Source of the DNA: a bacterium
GTDB lineage: Bacteria > UBP13 > UBA5359
DNA: 49,808 bases
Reading direction: 5' to 3'
Assembly: GCA_028685295.1 (NCBI GenBank)
Contig: JAQUEL010000005.1
Location: 1 to 49,808 of the forward strand
Shown piece after piece: positions 36,004-44,844 of the stretch (the first letter of the stretch is position 1; each line of letters begins with the position of its first letter). The translations under genes and the position numbers were made by a program. The notes under the pieces were generated by a model. The model ran no database searches. It worked only from the letters and a program-made list of their open reading frames with translations, and had not been told where the DNA came from.

Positions 36004-37350
36004 ATGTATACTCAGCTTAAAAAAGGATATGGGATCTTTGCTGCGGCCGGGCTGCTTCTGGGAACCTTTAACATCGATGCTACACCACCCTTGGGCAGCC
36101 CGGTGGCCTATGCTCTGACTCGCAGTATTCAGGATCGTCTCAGTGCTCGGGGAGTGGTGATCAGCGGCAGCGGTCAGCCTATAGTCCTCTGCGCCGTGGA
36201 CTGGATTGGTATCGGCAACGATGCTCACGACGCCTGGCGAGAGGCTCTGGCCAAGGCTGCCGGTACTACCTCTGACAGGGTGGCAGTCCATACATTGCAT
36301 CAACATGACGCCCCACGCTGCGATTTCGCTGCCGAGGAACTGCTGACGGCTCAAGGCCTGGGCGGCAGGTTCATGGATGCGGCCTTTGCTCGTGACGTTA
36401 TCCGGCGCACGGCTTCCGCCGTAGCTGAAGCTGCTAAGAACGGCCGTCCCCTGACTCATATCGGCACGGGGAAGGCTCTGGTAGACAGAGTAGCCTCCAA
36501 TCGCCACATCTTCGGCGCCGACGGCATGGTGGCTATGATGCGCTGGAGCAACTCTCAGAATGCGAAAGCCATAGCCGCTCCTGAAGGAACCATCGACCCG
36601 GAAGTACAGATAATCAGTTTTTGGAACGAGGAGACGCCGCTGGCAGCAGTCAGCTACTATGCTACCCATCCCCAAAGTTACTATGGACAGGGTGACGTTA
36701 CCGCCGAGTTCGTCGGCTTGGCCCGGGCTGAACGGGAGAAAGCGCTGCCGGGCGTGTGCCAGGTTCATTTCAACGGAGCCGGCGGCAATATAGCTGCCGG
36801 CAAGTACAACGATGGCTCGCCGCAGATGCGACCGGAACTAGCCCGACGCCTGGCCGACGGCATGAAGCGAGCCTGGGAGGCTACAGATCGCTTTCCTGTA
36901 AGTGCTGACGATATCGGCTGGGAGGTGCAGGCGGTCTCTCTTCCGGCGAATGAGAGATTGAAGGAGGCCACGTTGCTGGCAGAGCTTGATGATCCATCAA
37001 TGACGGAGAGAAAACGTCTTGGGGCCGCCTTGAGTCTATCCTGGCTGAACTGGATCAGGCAGGGAGGCCGTATTGACATCAGCTGCCTGCATTTGGGCCG
37101 GCGGGTCCATATACTGCACCTGCCTGGCGAACTGTTCGTGGATTACCAGCTTTACGCCCGCGGTCTGTGCCCGCATGATACGGTCTGCATGGCCGCCTAC
37201 GGCACCCACGGCCCATCGTATATCGGCACTGCGGATGCCTACAGCCGAGGAGGATACGAAATCGGTGTCAGCAAAGTGGGGCCGCAATCCGAGAGGATAT
37301 TGAAAGAGGCAATATCTTATCTGCTGCTCAAAGGTCGAGCTAAGCCATAG
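36004..37350 (+). CDS. Neutral-ceramidase N-domain-like metallohydrolase
   Basis: A 448-residue protein resembling the N-terminal catalytic domain of neutral/alkaline ceramidases. Matches are NIDATPPLGSP at 23-33, HQHDAP near 99-104 (H99, H101 as zinc ligands), ATHPQSYYG near 220-228 (H222), and a later GELFVDYQ with GTHGPSYI. The nucleophile loop of true ceramidases (GDVSPN) is replaced by NGAGGNIAAGK at 257-267, so the classical Ser is missing and ceramide hydrolysis is doubtful. There is no clear signal peptide; the hydrophobic start runs straight into the domain. Good ribosome site AAGGAGAGG. Substrate unknown. Confidence 0.75.
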   Translation: MYTQLKKGYGIFAAAGLLLGTFNIDATPPLGSPVAYALTRSIQDRLSARGVVISGSGQPIVLCAVDWIGIGNDAHDAWREALAKAAGTTSDRVAVHTLHQHDAPRCDFAAEELLTAQGLGGRFMDAAFARDVIRRTASAVAEAAKNGRPLTHIGTGKALVDRVASNRHIFGADGMVAMMRWSNSQNAKAIAAPEGTIDPEVQIISFWNEETPLAAVSYYATHPQSYYGQGDVTAEFVGLARAEREKALPGVCQVHFNGAGGNIAAGKYNDGSPQMRPELARRLADGMKRAWEATDRFPVSADDIGWEVQAVSLPANERLKEATLLAELDDPSMTERKRLGAALSLSWLNWIRQGGRIDISCLHLGRRVHILHLPGELFVDYQLYARGLCPHDTVCMAAYGTHGPSYIGTADAYSRGGYEIGVSKVGPQSERILKEAISYLLLKGRAKP

Positions 37351-37519
37351 GCGAAAAGGCTGCTAGTGACCTCTCTTGTCTTTGATGAAAAAGCTGAAAA
37401 GAATACGGTAACGGGGAAGAAGATAGCGTGTTGTTCTGCAGTATAGTGTTATGCTTCTGCATGATAACGGATATTTCCTGTTATTGGCGGCTGCAAGGCA
37501 TTACCTTCTGAGCAGGCGG

Positions 37520-37533
37520 CGAACACCCGTTTG
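37520..37533. promoter_or_regulatory. LexA-binding SOS box of lexA
   Basis: CGAACACCCGTTTG matches the Gram-positive SOS box CGAACRNRYGTTYG at all but one position. It overlaps the likely -35 of lexA (TTGTTC at 37531-37536), implying autorepression. Confidence 0.8.
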
Positions 37534-37551
37534 TTCATTTCCGGGTTTTTC

Positions 37552-37560
37552 TGTTATAAT
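37552..37560 (+). promoter_or_regulatory. Extended -10 of lexA
   Basis: TGTTATAAT with TATAAT at 37555-37560; TTGTTC lies 18 bases upstream. The SOS box sits across the -35. Confidence 0.65.
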
Positions 37561-37581
37561 AGGCTCGGGAGGGGGTTGTAA

Positions 37582-38187
37582 ATGGATAGTCTCAGTCAGC
37601 GACAGCGCCTGATTCTGGATGTTATCAAGCGAAGCATGGAGAAGCGGGGATATCCACCCACTGTAAGAGAGATAGGAGCGGCTGTTGGTCTGCGTTCTAC
37701 CTGTACGGTGCATAAACATCTGAATTCTTTGGAGCAGAGGGGGTATATCCGACGCAACCCTCTGATTTCACGTTCTGTAATGCTGGCTGAAGATTCGCTG
37801 GCCCGCAAGGCCGAGGTTGTTGAACTGCCTTTGGTCGGGCGTGTAGCTGCCGGTGTTCCTTTGCTGGCATCAGAGAATGTGGAGGATATGGTGCCGCTGC
37901 CGTTGACTATCACCAGAGGGCGTGATGCTTTTATACTTAGAGTAGTGGGCGAGAGTATGATTGGCGATGGTTTGCTGGACGGCGATTATGTAGTTGTAGC
38001 TCGCCAGCAGACGGCTGTGAACGGTGATCTGGTTGTAGCTCTAATTGGGGAGGAAGCCACCGTCAAGCGTTTTTACCTGGAAGCCGGCATGGTACGGTTG
38101 CAGCCGTCCAATCCGATGTTTCAGCCGATTATATTGCGGGATGCGGCTATTCTCGGGAAGGTGATCGCCTCCTACCGAAGTTATTGA
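37582..38187 (+). CDS. lexA: LexA repressor
   Basis: A 201-residue SOS repressor. The N-terminal winged helix-turn-helix (PPTVREIGAAVGLRSTCTVHKHL) precedes the cleavage site A90-G91 in VAAGVP. The self-cleavage dyad S125 (GESMIGDG) and K162 (ATVKRFY) are intact. RecA-stimulated autocleavage should therefore operate. The ATG at 37582 follows GGAGG. It has its own SOS box and a terminator just downstream, so it is probably monocistronic. Confidence 0.97.
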   Translation: MDSLSQRQRLILDVIKRSMEKRGYPPTVREIGAAVGLRSTCTVHKHLNSLEQRGYIRRNPLISRSVMLAEDSLARKAEVVELPLVGRVAAGVPLLASENVEDMVPLPLTITRGRDAFILRVVGESMIGDGLLDGDYVVVARQQTAVNGDLVVALIGEEATVKRFYLEAGMVRLQPSNPMFQPIILRDAAILGKVIASYRSY

Positions 38188-38243
38188 GTGCAGTCTGTCT
38201 TATAGCTTCCGGTAAGCATTTTGCAGGAAAGATCATCACCTGT

Positions 38244-38276
38244 AACCCTCCTTTGCCAAGGCTACGGAGGGTTTTT
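38244..38276 (+). terminator. Intrinsic terminator of lexA
   Basis: AACCCTCC pairs with GGAGGGTT across a 14-base loop, followed by TTTTT. It begins 57 bases after the lexA stop. Confidence 0.85.
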
Positions 38277-38303
38277 AATTATTATGGCAGTAGAATTGTT
38301 GGA

Positions 38304-38408
38304 ATGGCAATTAAGGAAAGGGAAGTTACTCCCGGGGGTAGAATAAAGTATAGTGTCAGAGTTCAAGGTTCGAAAGATCCCGACGGGCCGTTGAAGTCTT
38401 CTTCATAA
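38304..38408 (+). CDS. Possible 34-residue small protein
   Basis: A short frame starting MAIKEREVTPGGRIKYSV, between the lexA terminator and the ilvE-like gene. The composition looks protein-like (charged with beta-type pattern), but no good ribosome site precedes it and I recognise no family. Treat as tentative. Confidence 0.3.
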   Translation: MAIKEREVTPGGRIKYSVRVQGSKDPDGPLKSSS

Positions 38409-38478
38409 CCGGCTTTAAACGGTGAACTATGAACCTAGAACTGTCTGAAAGGCACAATTTACGGCAGGAGTGGTAAAA

Positions 38479-39357
38479 ATGGGGTTACAGATCTATGTGA
38501 ATGGTCATTATTATGATGAAGAGGAGGCTAAAATCTCCGTTTTTGATCACGGTTTTCTTTATGGAGACGGGGTCTTCGAAGGTATAAGGGCTTATAACGG
38601 CCGGGTTTTTCGTCTAAAAGAGCATATCGTTCGTTTGTATCGTTCGGCAAAATCAATTGCTCTGGATATATCCATGTCTATGGAAGAGATGGAAGCGGCT
38701 TTATTGGAAACGTTGCGGCGCAATGAGCTGAAAAATGCCTATATCAGATTGGTGGTCTCCCGCGGCAAGGGGGATCTGGGCCTTGATCCTCGAAAATGTT
38801 CCAGGCCTACTGTAGTTATTATTGCTCATCGGATAACGCTCTATCCGGAGGAAACATATCAGGATGGCTTGGAAGTAAGGACTCTCTGTACCAGGCGTAG
38901 TTTGGCCGAGGCACTGAATCCTGCTATCAAGTCGCTGAATTATCTTAACAACATTCTGGCGAAGATAGAGGTTATTAATGCCGGCTTGCTGGAAGGCATT
39001 ATGTTGAATAATCAGGGATATATAGCTGAGGCTACGGGAGACAATGTTTTTATTTACAAGGATAATATGCTTCTGACACCTCCTCCATCAGCTGGTATTC
39101 TGGAAGGGGTGACTCGTGGTGCGGTCATGGAACTGGCACAAGAAATGGGGCTGGATGTCAGAGAAGAACTTTTTACGCAGCATGACATATATATTGCTGA
39201 GGAGGCTTTTCTTACAGGAACCGCAGCGGAGATCATACCTGTCGTCAAGGTGGATGGCCGCAGCATAGGCAACGGGTGTCCCGGCAGCATAACTACGGAA
39301 CTTATCTCACGCTACAGGACATTGGCCAACAGCACGGGATCGGAGATATACATATAG
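38479..39357 (+). CDS. ilvE: Branched-chain amino acid aminotransferase-like (class IV)
   Basis: A 292-residue PLP-dependent fold-type IV aminotransferase. It exchanges amino groups between glutamate and branched-chain 2-oxo acids. The segments FDHGFLYGDGVFEGIRAYNG and IKSLNYLNNILAKIEV (PLP lysine in IKSLNYL) are present, as is TGTAAEIIPV. Class IV members such as D-amino acid aminotransferase share these features; length and the GDGVFEG segment favour IlvE. The ATG at 38479 has AGGAG eight bases upstream. It stands ahead of clpC in the place that ctsR-mcsAB often fills. Confidence 0.88.
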   Translation: MGLQIYVNGHYYDEEEAKISVFDHGFLYGDGVFEGIRAYNGRVFRLKEHIVRLYRSAKSIALDISMSMEEMEAALLETLRRNELKNAYIRLVVSRGKGDLGLDPRKCSRPTVVIIAHRITLYPEETYQDGLEVRTLCTRRSLAEALNPAIKSLNYLNNILAKIEVINAGLLEGIMLNNQGYIAEATGDNVFIYKDNMLLTPPPSAGILEGVTRGAVMELAQEMGLDVREELFTQHDIYIAEEAFLTGTAAEIIPVVKVDGRSIGNGCPGSITTELISRYRTLANSTGSEIYI

Positions 39358-39370
39358 GGAGGAATGCTAT

Positions 39371-41860
39371 TTGTGGCAGAGATTCACTGAGAAGGCTAAG
39401 AAAATAATTGTTCTGGCCCAGGATGAAGCACAGAAACTGGGATGTGCCTATGTAGGTACGGAGCATTTATTGCTGGGCATCCTTCGTGAAGGTGAGAGCC
39501 TGACGGCTAAGATGTTGCTAAGCGGCGGCATGTCACTGGAAACGATGCGATTCGAGGTGGAGCATATCGCCGGTAAGGAGCATAATCCGCGGGAAAAGGA
39601 GATGACCTTTACACCGCGCTCCAAGAAGGTGCTGGAGCTGGCCTTTGATGAAGCTCGTCAACTCGGCCACAATTACATCGATGCTGAACATCTCTTTCTG
39701 GGGATACTTCGTGAAAGGGAGGAATCTTTTCGTGAGGGGAAGGGAGAAGGTGTAGCTACAAAAGCATTGGTTAACCTCGGCCAGGATGTGGATAGATTGC
39801 GCTGGCAGTTGATGCAATTGATGCAGGATGGCGGAACATCCATATCGCCGGCCCGAGCCAAGGCAAAGACTCCCACTTTGGATGAGTTTGGACGTGACTT
39901 GACGGCTCTAGCCCGGGAGAACAAATTGGATCCGGTGGTGGGGCGGGAGCAGGAGATAGAACGAGTTCTGCAAATATTATCCCGTCGGACCAAGAACAAC
40001 CCGGCTCTTATAGGCGAACCCGGGGTGGGAAAAACGGCTATTGCGGAAGGCCTGGCCCAACGTATTGTTAAAGAGGAAGTTCCCGATCTTCTTCATAATA
40101 AGCGTGTGGTAACACTGGATCTGGCGGCCATGGTCGCCGGCACTAAATATCGAGGCGAATTTGAAGAGCGTCTTAAAAAAGTCCTGGACGAGATACGTAA
40201 AGCAACCGGTGAAGTGATTGTGTTCATCGATGAGTTGCATACGTTGGTCGGCGCTGGGGCGGCGGAGGGCGCTATGGATGCGGCTTCCATTATCAAACCG
40301 ATGCTGGCAAGAGGAGAGTTGCAATGCATAGGAGCCACCACACTTACCGAGTATCGTAAATATGTGGAAAAGGATAGTGCTCTGGAACGGCGCTTCCAGC
40401 CGGTCAAGGTAGGAGAGCCGACGGTAGATGAGACCCTCCAAATACTGAGGGGGCTGCGCGATAGATACGAAGCGCATCATCGCTTGAAGATCAGCGATGA
40501 TGCATTGGAGGCTGCAGCTGTCCTGGCCGAAAGATACATTGCCGATAGGTTCCTGCCGGATAAGGCTATTGATTTGATGGATGAAGCGGCATCCCGCCTT
40601 CGGCTCTCTTCCAGTGTAGCACCACCCGAATTACAGCAGATAGACAGGGAACTGCAACAGCTTCAACAGGAGAAAGAGGCCTCCGTTCGGGCACAGGAAT
40701 TTGAAAAGGCTGCTGAGCTCAGAGACCATGAAGACAAGCTACGTCTGCGTCGCAGTGAACTGCAGGCAGGTTGGAAGAAGAATAAGGGTGTGATCAGAGC
40801 TACGGTTACGGCCGAGGAGGTATCTCAGGTTGTAGCCATCTGGACCGGTATACCGGTGACCAAGCTTAATGAAGAGGAAGCTCAGCGTTTGCTGAAAATG
40901 ACGGCTATTTTGAAAAACAGGATCATCGGTCAGGATGAAGCGGTGGACGTTGTCTGTCGAGCGGTGCGTCGTTCCCGGGCCGGGCTGCGTGATCCCAAAC
41001 GCCCGGCGGCATCGCTTATCTTTGTCGGGCCTACCGGAGTAGGCAAGACAGAGCTGGCCAGGGCGCTGGCAGAGTATTTATTTGGGAATGAAGAAGCCAT
41101 AATCAGGGTGGATATGAGTGAATACATGGAGAAGCATGCTGTCTCTCGTCTGGTGGGATCGCCTCCTGGATACGTGGGATATGATGAGGGAGGCCAGCTT
41201 ACCGAAGCCGTCAGGAGAAGGCCGTATTCCGTAGTGCTGTTGGATGAAATAGAGAAAGCTCATCCCGACGTCTTCAATATCCTGCTGCAGGTTATGGAGG
41301 ATGGCAGGTTGACTGATGCTCACGGCAGAGTGGTAAGTTTCAAAAACACCATTGTTATCATGACTTCCAATTTGGGGTTGCAGGAAATGCATGCTCGCTC
41401 AGTAGGCTTCAAAGCGCTGCAGGAGGAGCGGATTGTCGATGAAAAACAGCGGTACAACAGTATGAAGCGCCATGTTATGGAAGAGGTGAAAAAGGCCTTC
41501 CGGCCTGAGTTTCTAAATAGGGTGGATGAAACGGTGGTTTTCAATTATCTTTCACCGCTGGAAATAGAAAGTATCGTGGGGCTTATGGTAGCTGAATTGG
41601 AGGCCAGGGTAAAGGCTCATGGTTACGATATATGCATAGGCGATGAGGTTAAAAAATTAATAGCTCATGAGGGTTTTGATCCTGTCTACGGAGCCCGGCC
41701 GTTACGCAGGGCTATTCAGCAATTGTTAGAAGATCCGCTCTCTGAAGAAATCCTCGGCGGCGTATTTGCGGATGGCGATAGGATAGAGGCTGAAGTTGAG
41801 GAGGCAAAGGTGATTTTCAAGAAGGAATGCCGAGAAGAGGCAGGTCTTTCTGCAGGATAA
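39371..41860 (+). CDS. clpC: ATP-dependent Clp protease ATPase subunit ClpC
   Basis: An 829-residue AAA+ unfoldase that feeds substrates to ClpP. The N-domain has two repeats ([26 protein letters not shown], residues ~1-145). The first AAA module has GEPGVGKTA, a UVR-type helix follows ([15 protein letters not shown]), and the second AAA module has GPTGVGKTE and [12 protein letters not shown]. The likely start is TTG at 39371, eight bases after GGGAGG. No ctsR, mcsA or mcsB precede it, so CtsR-type heat control is not evident here. Confidence 0.95.
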   Translation: MWQRFTEKAKKIIVLAQDEAQKLGCAYVGTEHLLLGILREGESLTAKMLLSGGMSLETMRFEVEHIAGKEHNPREKEMTFTPRSKKVLELAFDEARQLGHNYIDAEHLFLGILREREESFREGKGEGVATKALVNLGQDVDRLRWQLMQLMQDGGTSISPARAKAKTPTLDEFGRDLTALARENKLDPVVGREQEIERVLQILSRRTKNNPALIGEPGVGKTAIAEGLAQRIVKEEVPDLLHNKRVVTLDLAAMVAGTKYRGEFEERLKKVLDEIRKATGEVIVFIDELHTLVGAGAAEGAMDAASIIKPMLARGELQCIGATTLTEYRKYVEKDSALERRFQPVKVGEPTVDETLQILRGLRDRYEAHHRLKISDDALEAAAVLAERYIADRFLPDKAIDLMDEAASRLRLSSSVAPPELQQIDRELQQLQQEKEASVRAQEFEKAAELRDHEDKLRLRRSELQAGWKKNKGVIRATVTAEEVSQVVAIWTGIPVTKLNEEEAQRLLKMTAILKNRIIGQDEAVDVVCRAVRRSRAGLRDPKRPAASLIFVGPTGVGKTELARALAEYLFGNEEAIIRVDMSEYMEKHAVSRLVGSPPGYVGYDEGGQLTEAVRRRPYSVVLLDEIEKAHPDVFNILLQVMEDGRLTDAHGRVVSFKNTIVIMTSNLGLQEMHARSVGFKALQEERIVDEKQRYNSMKRHVMEEVKKAFRPEFLNRVDETVVFNYLSPLEIESIVGLMVAELEARVKAHGYDICIGDEVKKLIAHEGFDPVYGARPLRRAIQQLLEDPLSEEILGGVFADGDRIEAEVEEAKVIFKKECREEAGLSAG

Positions 41861-43216
41861 ATGATGAAAACAAACAGCAAATATGTATGCCAGGAATGCG
41901 GTTATGAAAGCGTACGCTGGCTGGGACGCTGCCCCGGCTGTCGAGCATGGAGCTCCATGGTGGAAGAGTTGTCGCATAGGGCCGCAGAGAATACGGGGAG
42001 TGGAAGCGTTCAGGATCCCTTGCCGCTGAGCGAGGTCCAGACGGGCGAAGGCTCACGTCTGCCTACCGGATTATCGGAGTTTGATCGTGTGTTGGGAGGA
42101 GGAATTGTTTCCGGTTCATTGGTTCTTATCGGAGGTGATCCAGGCATAGGCAAATCGACGCTTCTGCTTCAAACCGCCTGGTTGGCCGGCACCGGTTGTG
42201 GGAGAGTTCTATATGTTTCCGGAGAAGAATCTGCTCAGCAGACCAGAATGAGGGCTGAGCGCCTGGGTGCTTGCTCGGAAAATATTTATATATTGCCGGA
42301 AAATGATCTGGATAATATCGAAGTGCAGGTGAGAAAATTTGCACCGGGGCTTCTAATGGTGGATTCCATCCAGACCCTTTATAATCCGGGTTTGCCATCT
42401 GCACCGGGCAGTGTTTCTCAGGTACGGGATTGTACCGCTCGATTGATGCGCCTGGGAAAGGGATTGGGGATACCTGTTTTTATTGTTGGGCATGTCACCA
42501 AAGATGGAAGTTTGGCAGGTCCCAGAGTGTTGGAGCATATGGTGGATACGGTTCTCTATTTTGAGGGCGAGAAGTATAATAGTTACCGTCTGCTCAGGGC
42601 TATCAAAAACCGTTTTGGATCTACCAATGAACTGGGAGTCTTTGAGATGACGGATGGTGGTTTAAGGGAGGTATCCGATGCGGCCGGGCTCTTTTTGCCG
42701 GAACGCAAGAGCGGTATACCCGGCTCTTCCGTGATAGCGGTGATGGAAGGCACCAGGGCTATGTTGGTAGAAGCACAAGCTCTGGTGTGTCCAACCGGAT
42801 TTGGAACGCCGCGACGTCTGGCTACAGGGATGGATCATAACCGTCTTTCCATGCTTCTGGCTGTGCTGGAAAAGAGGATAGGCTTTCATATGTCGCAGGA
42901 GGATGTTTATTTGAATATAGCGGGAGGGATCAAGGTGGATGAGCCGGCAATAGACCTGGGAGTGGCTCTGGCAGTGGCTTCAAGCCATCGCGATATTCCT
43001 CTGTGCTGTGGCAGCATCTTTATTGGCGAGATAGGCCTTACCGGCGAAATCAGGTCTGTTAGGCAGATTGATATGCGTTTGCGAGAGGCGTCCAGATTGG
43101 GCTTCAGCAGGGCGATAATTCCATCCGGAGAGAACCGCTTTGGGCGTATCGATAATATAGAGGTAATAGAAACCGGTTCTCTGGAAGATGCGTTGGAGGT
43201 AGCTCTTGGTGGATGA
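41861..43216 (+). CDS. radA: DNA repair protein RadA
   Basis: A 451-residue RecA-like DNA repair helicase. The N-terminal zinc finger has C10-x2-C13 and C24-x2-C27 (CQECGYESVRWLGRCPGC). Walker A GGDPGIGKST is near 87-96, the RadA-specific KNRFG motif (IKNRFGSTNELG) near 248, and a C-terminal Lon-protease-like domain follows. The start ATG-ATG is just after the clpC stop, and disA overlaps its end. radA-disA neighbours are conserved in Firmicutes and tie recombination repair to c-di-AMP signalling. Confidence 0.97.
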   Translation: MMKTNSKYVCQECGYESVRWLGRCPGCRAWSSMVEELSHRAAENTGSGSVQDPLPLSEVQTGEGSRLPTGLSEFDRVLGGGIVSGSLVLIGGDPGIGKSTLLLQTAWLAGTGCGRVLYVSGEESAQQTRMRAERLGACSENIYILPENDLDNIEVQVRKFAPGLLMVDSIQTLYNPGLPSAPGSVSQVRDCTARLMRLGKGLGIPVFIVGHVTKDGSLAGPRVLEHMVDTVLYFEGEKYNSYRLLRAIKNRFGSTNELGVFEMTDGGLREVSDAAGLFLPERKSGIPGSSVIAVMEGTRAMLVEAQALVCPTGFGTPRRLATGMDHNRLSMLLAVLEKRIGFHMSQEDVYLNIAGGIKVDEPAIDLGVALAVASSHRDIPLCCGSIFIGEIGLTGEIRSVRQIDMRLREASRLGFSRAIIPSGENRFGRIDNIEVIETGSLEDALEVALGG

Positions 43217-44270
43217 ATTGGTTAACGTTCTAAAGATGCTGGCACCGGGAACGTCGGTGCGTGAGGGACTGGAGAATATCGTCAGGGCCAAGGCTGGTGC
43301 GTTGATAGTGGTAGCGCACGGACCGGAGGTAGAAGCGGTTCTTGATGGTGGATTTGCCATCAACATAGACTTCAATCCTCACTATCTTTATGAATTGGCC
43401 AAGATGGACGGTGCTATTGTAGTGGATGACGGCTTTGCCCATATTCTGCGTGTCAACACTCTGCTGATGCCTGATGCCGGTATCTTCTCTCCGGAGACGG
43501 GCAGCCGGCATCGGGCAGCGGACAGGACTGCAAGGCAGACAGGCGCTTTGATTGTAGCCATATCCGAGCGAAGGGGGTTGATAACCATTTATAAGGGGGA
43601 AACCAGATATATTCTCAAGGATGTTCCGATAATCCTGACTAAGGCTAATCAGGCATTACAGACTATGGAGAAATATCGTTCGGTTCTGGATCAATCTCTG
43701 AACAGCCTGAGTATTCTTGAGTTTGAGGATCTGGTGACGCTTTCCGATGTGGTGACCGCCATTCAACGTGCGGAGATGTTGAACCGTGTCAGTTCTGAAA
43801 TAGAGCGATACGTTATTGAGCTGGGTAATGAGGGGCGCCTGGTGAATATGCAGATGGAAGAGTTGAATGCTGGGACAGCGGATGAAGAAAATTTGATTCT
43901 TAGGGATTATATCCAGGATGAAGATGTGGCAAGCATCAGGCAGGCATTGCAAGAGCGAAGCTCAGCCGATCTGCTGGATACGGTGGGTATAGGCAAGGCA
44001 CTGGGTTTTGTCGGCATGTCGGCCAGCCTGGACCTGCCGGTCTCGCCAAGGGGCTATCGCCTGTTAAGCAAAATACCCCGATTGCCCTTTCAACTTCCCG
44101 GGCATGTAATTGATAATCTGGTCAAATCTTTCGGTACATTGCAGGGTATCGTCGAGGCCTCTCTTGATGATCTGGATAAGGTTGAGGGAGTAGGCGAAGT
44201 TCGGGCGCACATGATCAAAGACGGACTTAAGCGCCTGCGGGAGGAGGTCTTCCTGGGACGACGAGGCTGA
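43206..44270 (+). CDS. disA: DNA integrity scanning protein DisA (diadenylate cyclase)
   Basis: A 354-residue octameric diadenylate cyclase that makes c-di-AMP and senses branched DNA. The DAC motifs are DGA at 68-70 and RHR at 101-103. A helical linker follows, and the C-terminus has a RuvA-like helix-hairpin-helix (LDDLDKVEGVGEVRA). The TTG at 43206 has GGAGG six bases upstream and overlaps radA; a GTG follows at 43209. It ends three bases before a convergent minus-strand gene. Confidence 0.96.
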   Translation: MVDELVNVLKMLAPGTSVREGLENIVRAKAGALIVVAHGPEVEAVLDGGFAINIDFNPHYLYELAKMDGAIVVDDGFAHILRVNTLLMPDAGIFSPETGSRHRAADRTARQTGALIVAISERRGLITIYKGETRYILKDVPIILTKANQALQTMEKYRSVLDQSLNSLSILEFEDLVTLSDVVTAIQRAEMLNRVSSEIERYVIELGNEGRLVNMQMEELNAGTADEENLILRDYIQDEDVASIRQALQERSSADLLDTVGIGKALGFVGMSASLDLPVSPRGYRLLSKIPRLPFQLPGHVIDNLVKSFGTLQGIVEASLDDLDKVEGVGEVRAHMIKDGLKRLREEVFLGRRG

Positions 44271-44273
44271 GGG

Positions 44274-44672
44274 TTATTTAAGGCTGTAGATTCCCAGGGT
44301 TCGGATACGCTCATTTTCTTCACGGATAACCGTATCCAGGTCCAATTCCAGAAGATTGCAGAGTGCTGCCAGATAAAAGACCGTGGTGCCTATTTCATGA
44401 GAGATAGTATCCCGGCAATTATCACAGAGCGTACCGTCCATGTGGCTTTGCATAAAGGTTCGAATATCGGAATAGCTGACGTCAGGGGGAAGGCACTGTT
44501 TATCGGCATCGATTTTTATACAACCGCAGCAAGTAACTGCTTTGGCAATAGCCCGATTAACTCGGGCACAGTACTCCTGCATCTTGGAAGTAGCATCAAG
44601 AATGCTCTTGTGACGTATGAGAAATTTGCCGGCTGTTCCCTGTATTTCCTGGGGAGTATTTCTGTCTTCCAT
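44274..44672 (-). CDS. Cysteine-rich MazG-like protein, convergent to disA
   Basis: A 132-residue protein, the only minus-strand gene in the right arm. The C-terminal half (SHEIGTTVFYLAALCNLLELDLDTVIREEN) resembles the helical nucleoside-triphosphate pyrophosphohydrolase MazG family. Cysteines cluster at 48, 49 and 51, with others at 35, 60, 83, 86 and 105 (CDNC at 83-86), suggesting a metal site. No named gene is recognised. The MazG acidic ligands are only partly visible, so catalysis is uncertain. Its promoter reads TTGACA (44764-44759) and TATTAT (44740-44735) on the minus strand. Confidence 0.75.
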   Translation of the reverse strand: MEDRNTPQEIQGTAGKFLIRHKSILDATSKMQEYCARVNRAIAKAVTCCGCIKIDADKQCLPPDVSYSDIRTFMQSHMDGTLCDNCRDTISHEIGTTVFYLAALCNLLELDLDTVIREENERIRTLGIYSLK

Positions 44673-44733
44673 ATAGGTGTGATCACTCCAATGCAGATTT
44701 TATTAACTGTTACTGCGAATCCGACTTATATAC

Positions 44734-44764
44734 TATAATATATACTGGTACTTTTTCTTGTCAA
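44734..44764. promoter_or_regulatory. Divergent overlapping promoters
   Basis: On the minus strand, TTGACA at 44764-44759, an 18-base spacer and TATTAT at 44740-44735 make a strong promoter for the MazG-like gene. On the plus strand, TATAAT at 44734-44739 may serve the exported protein gene, but its -35 is weak. The two -10 elements overlap. Confidence 0.6.
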
Positions 44765-44844
44765 GGAATTGCAAGCGATAAGCAGCCGTCTTTGACCGGT
44801 AAAAGATACGGATTATGCTTAAATAGCAGCGGCAGAGAGAGAAG

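Noticed and set aside
35911-36768. 285-codon minus-strand open frame
   Set aside because: Opposite the ceramidase-like gene, whose metal motifs make the plus strand the coding one.
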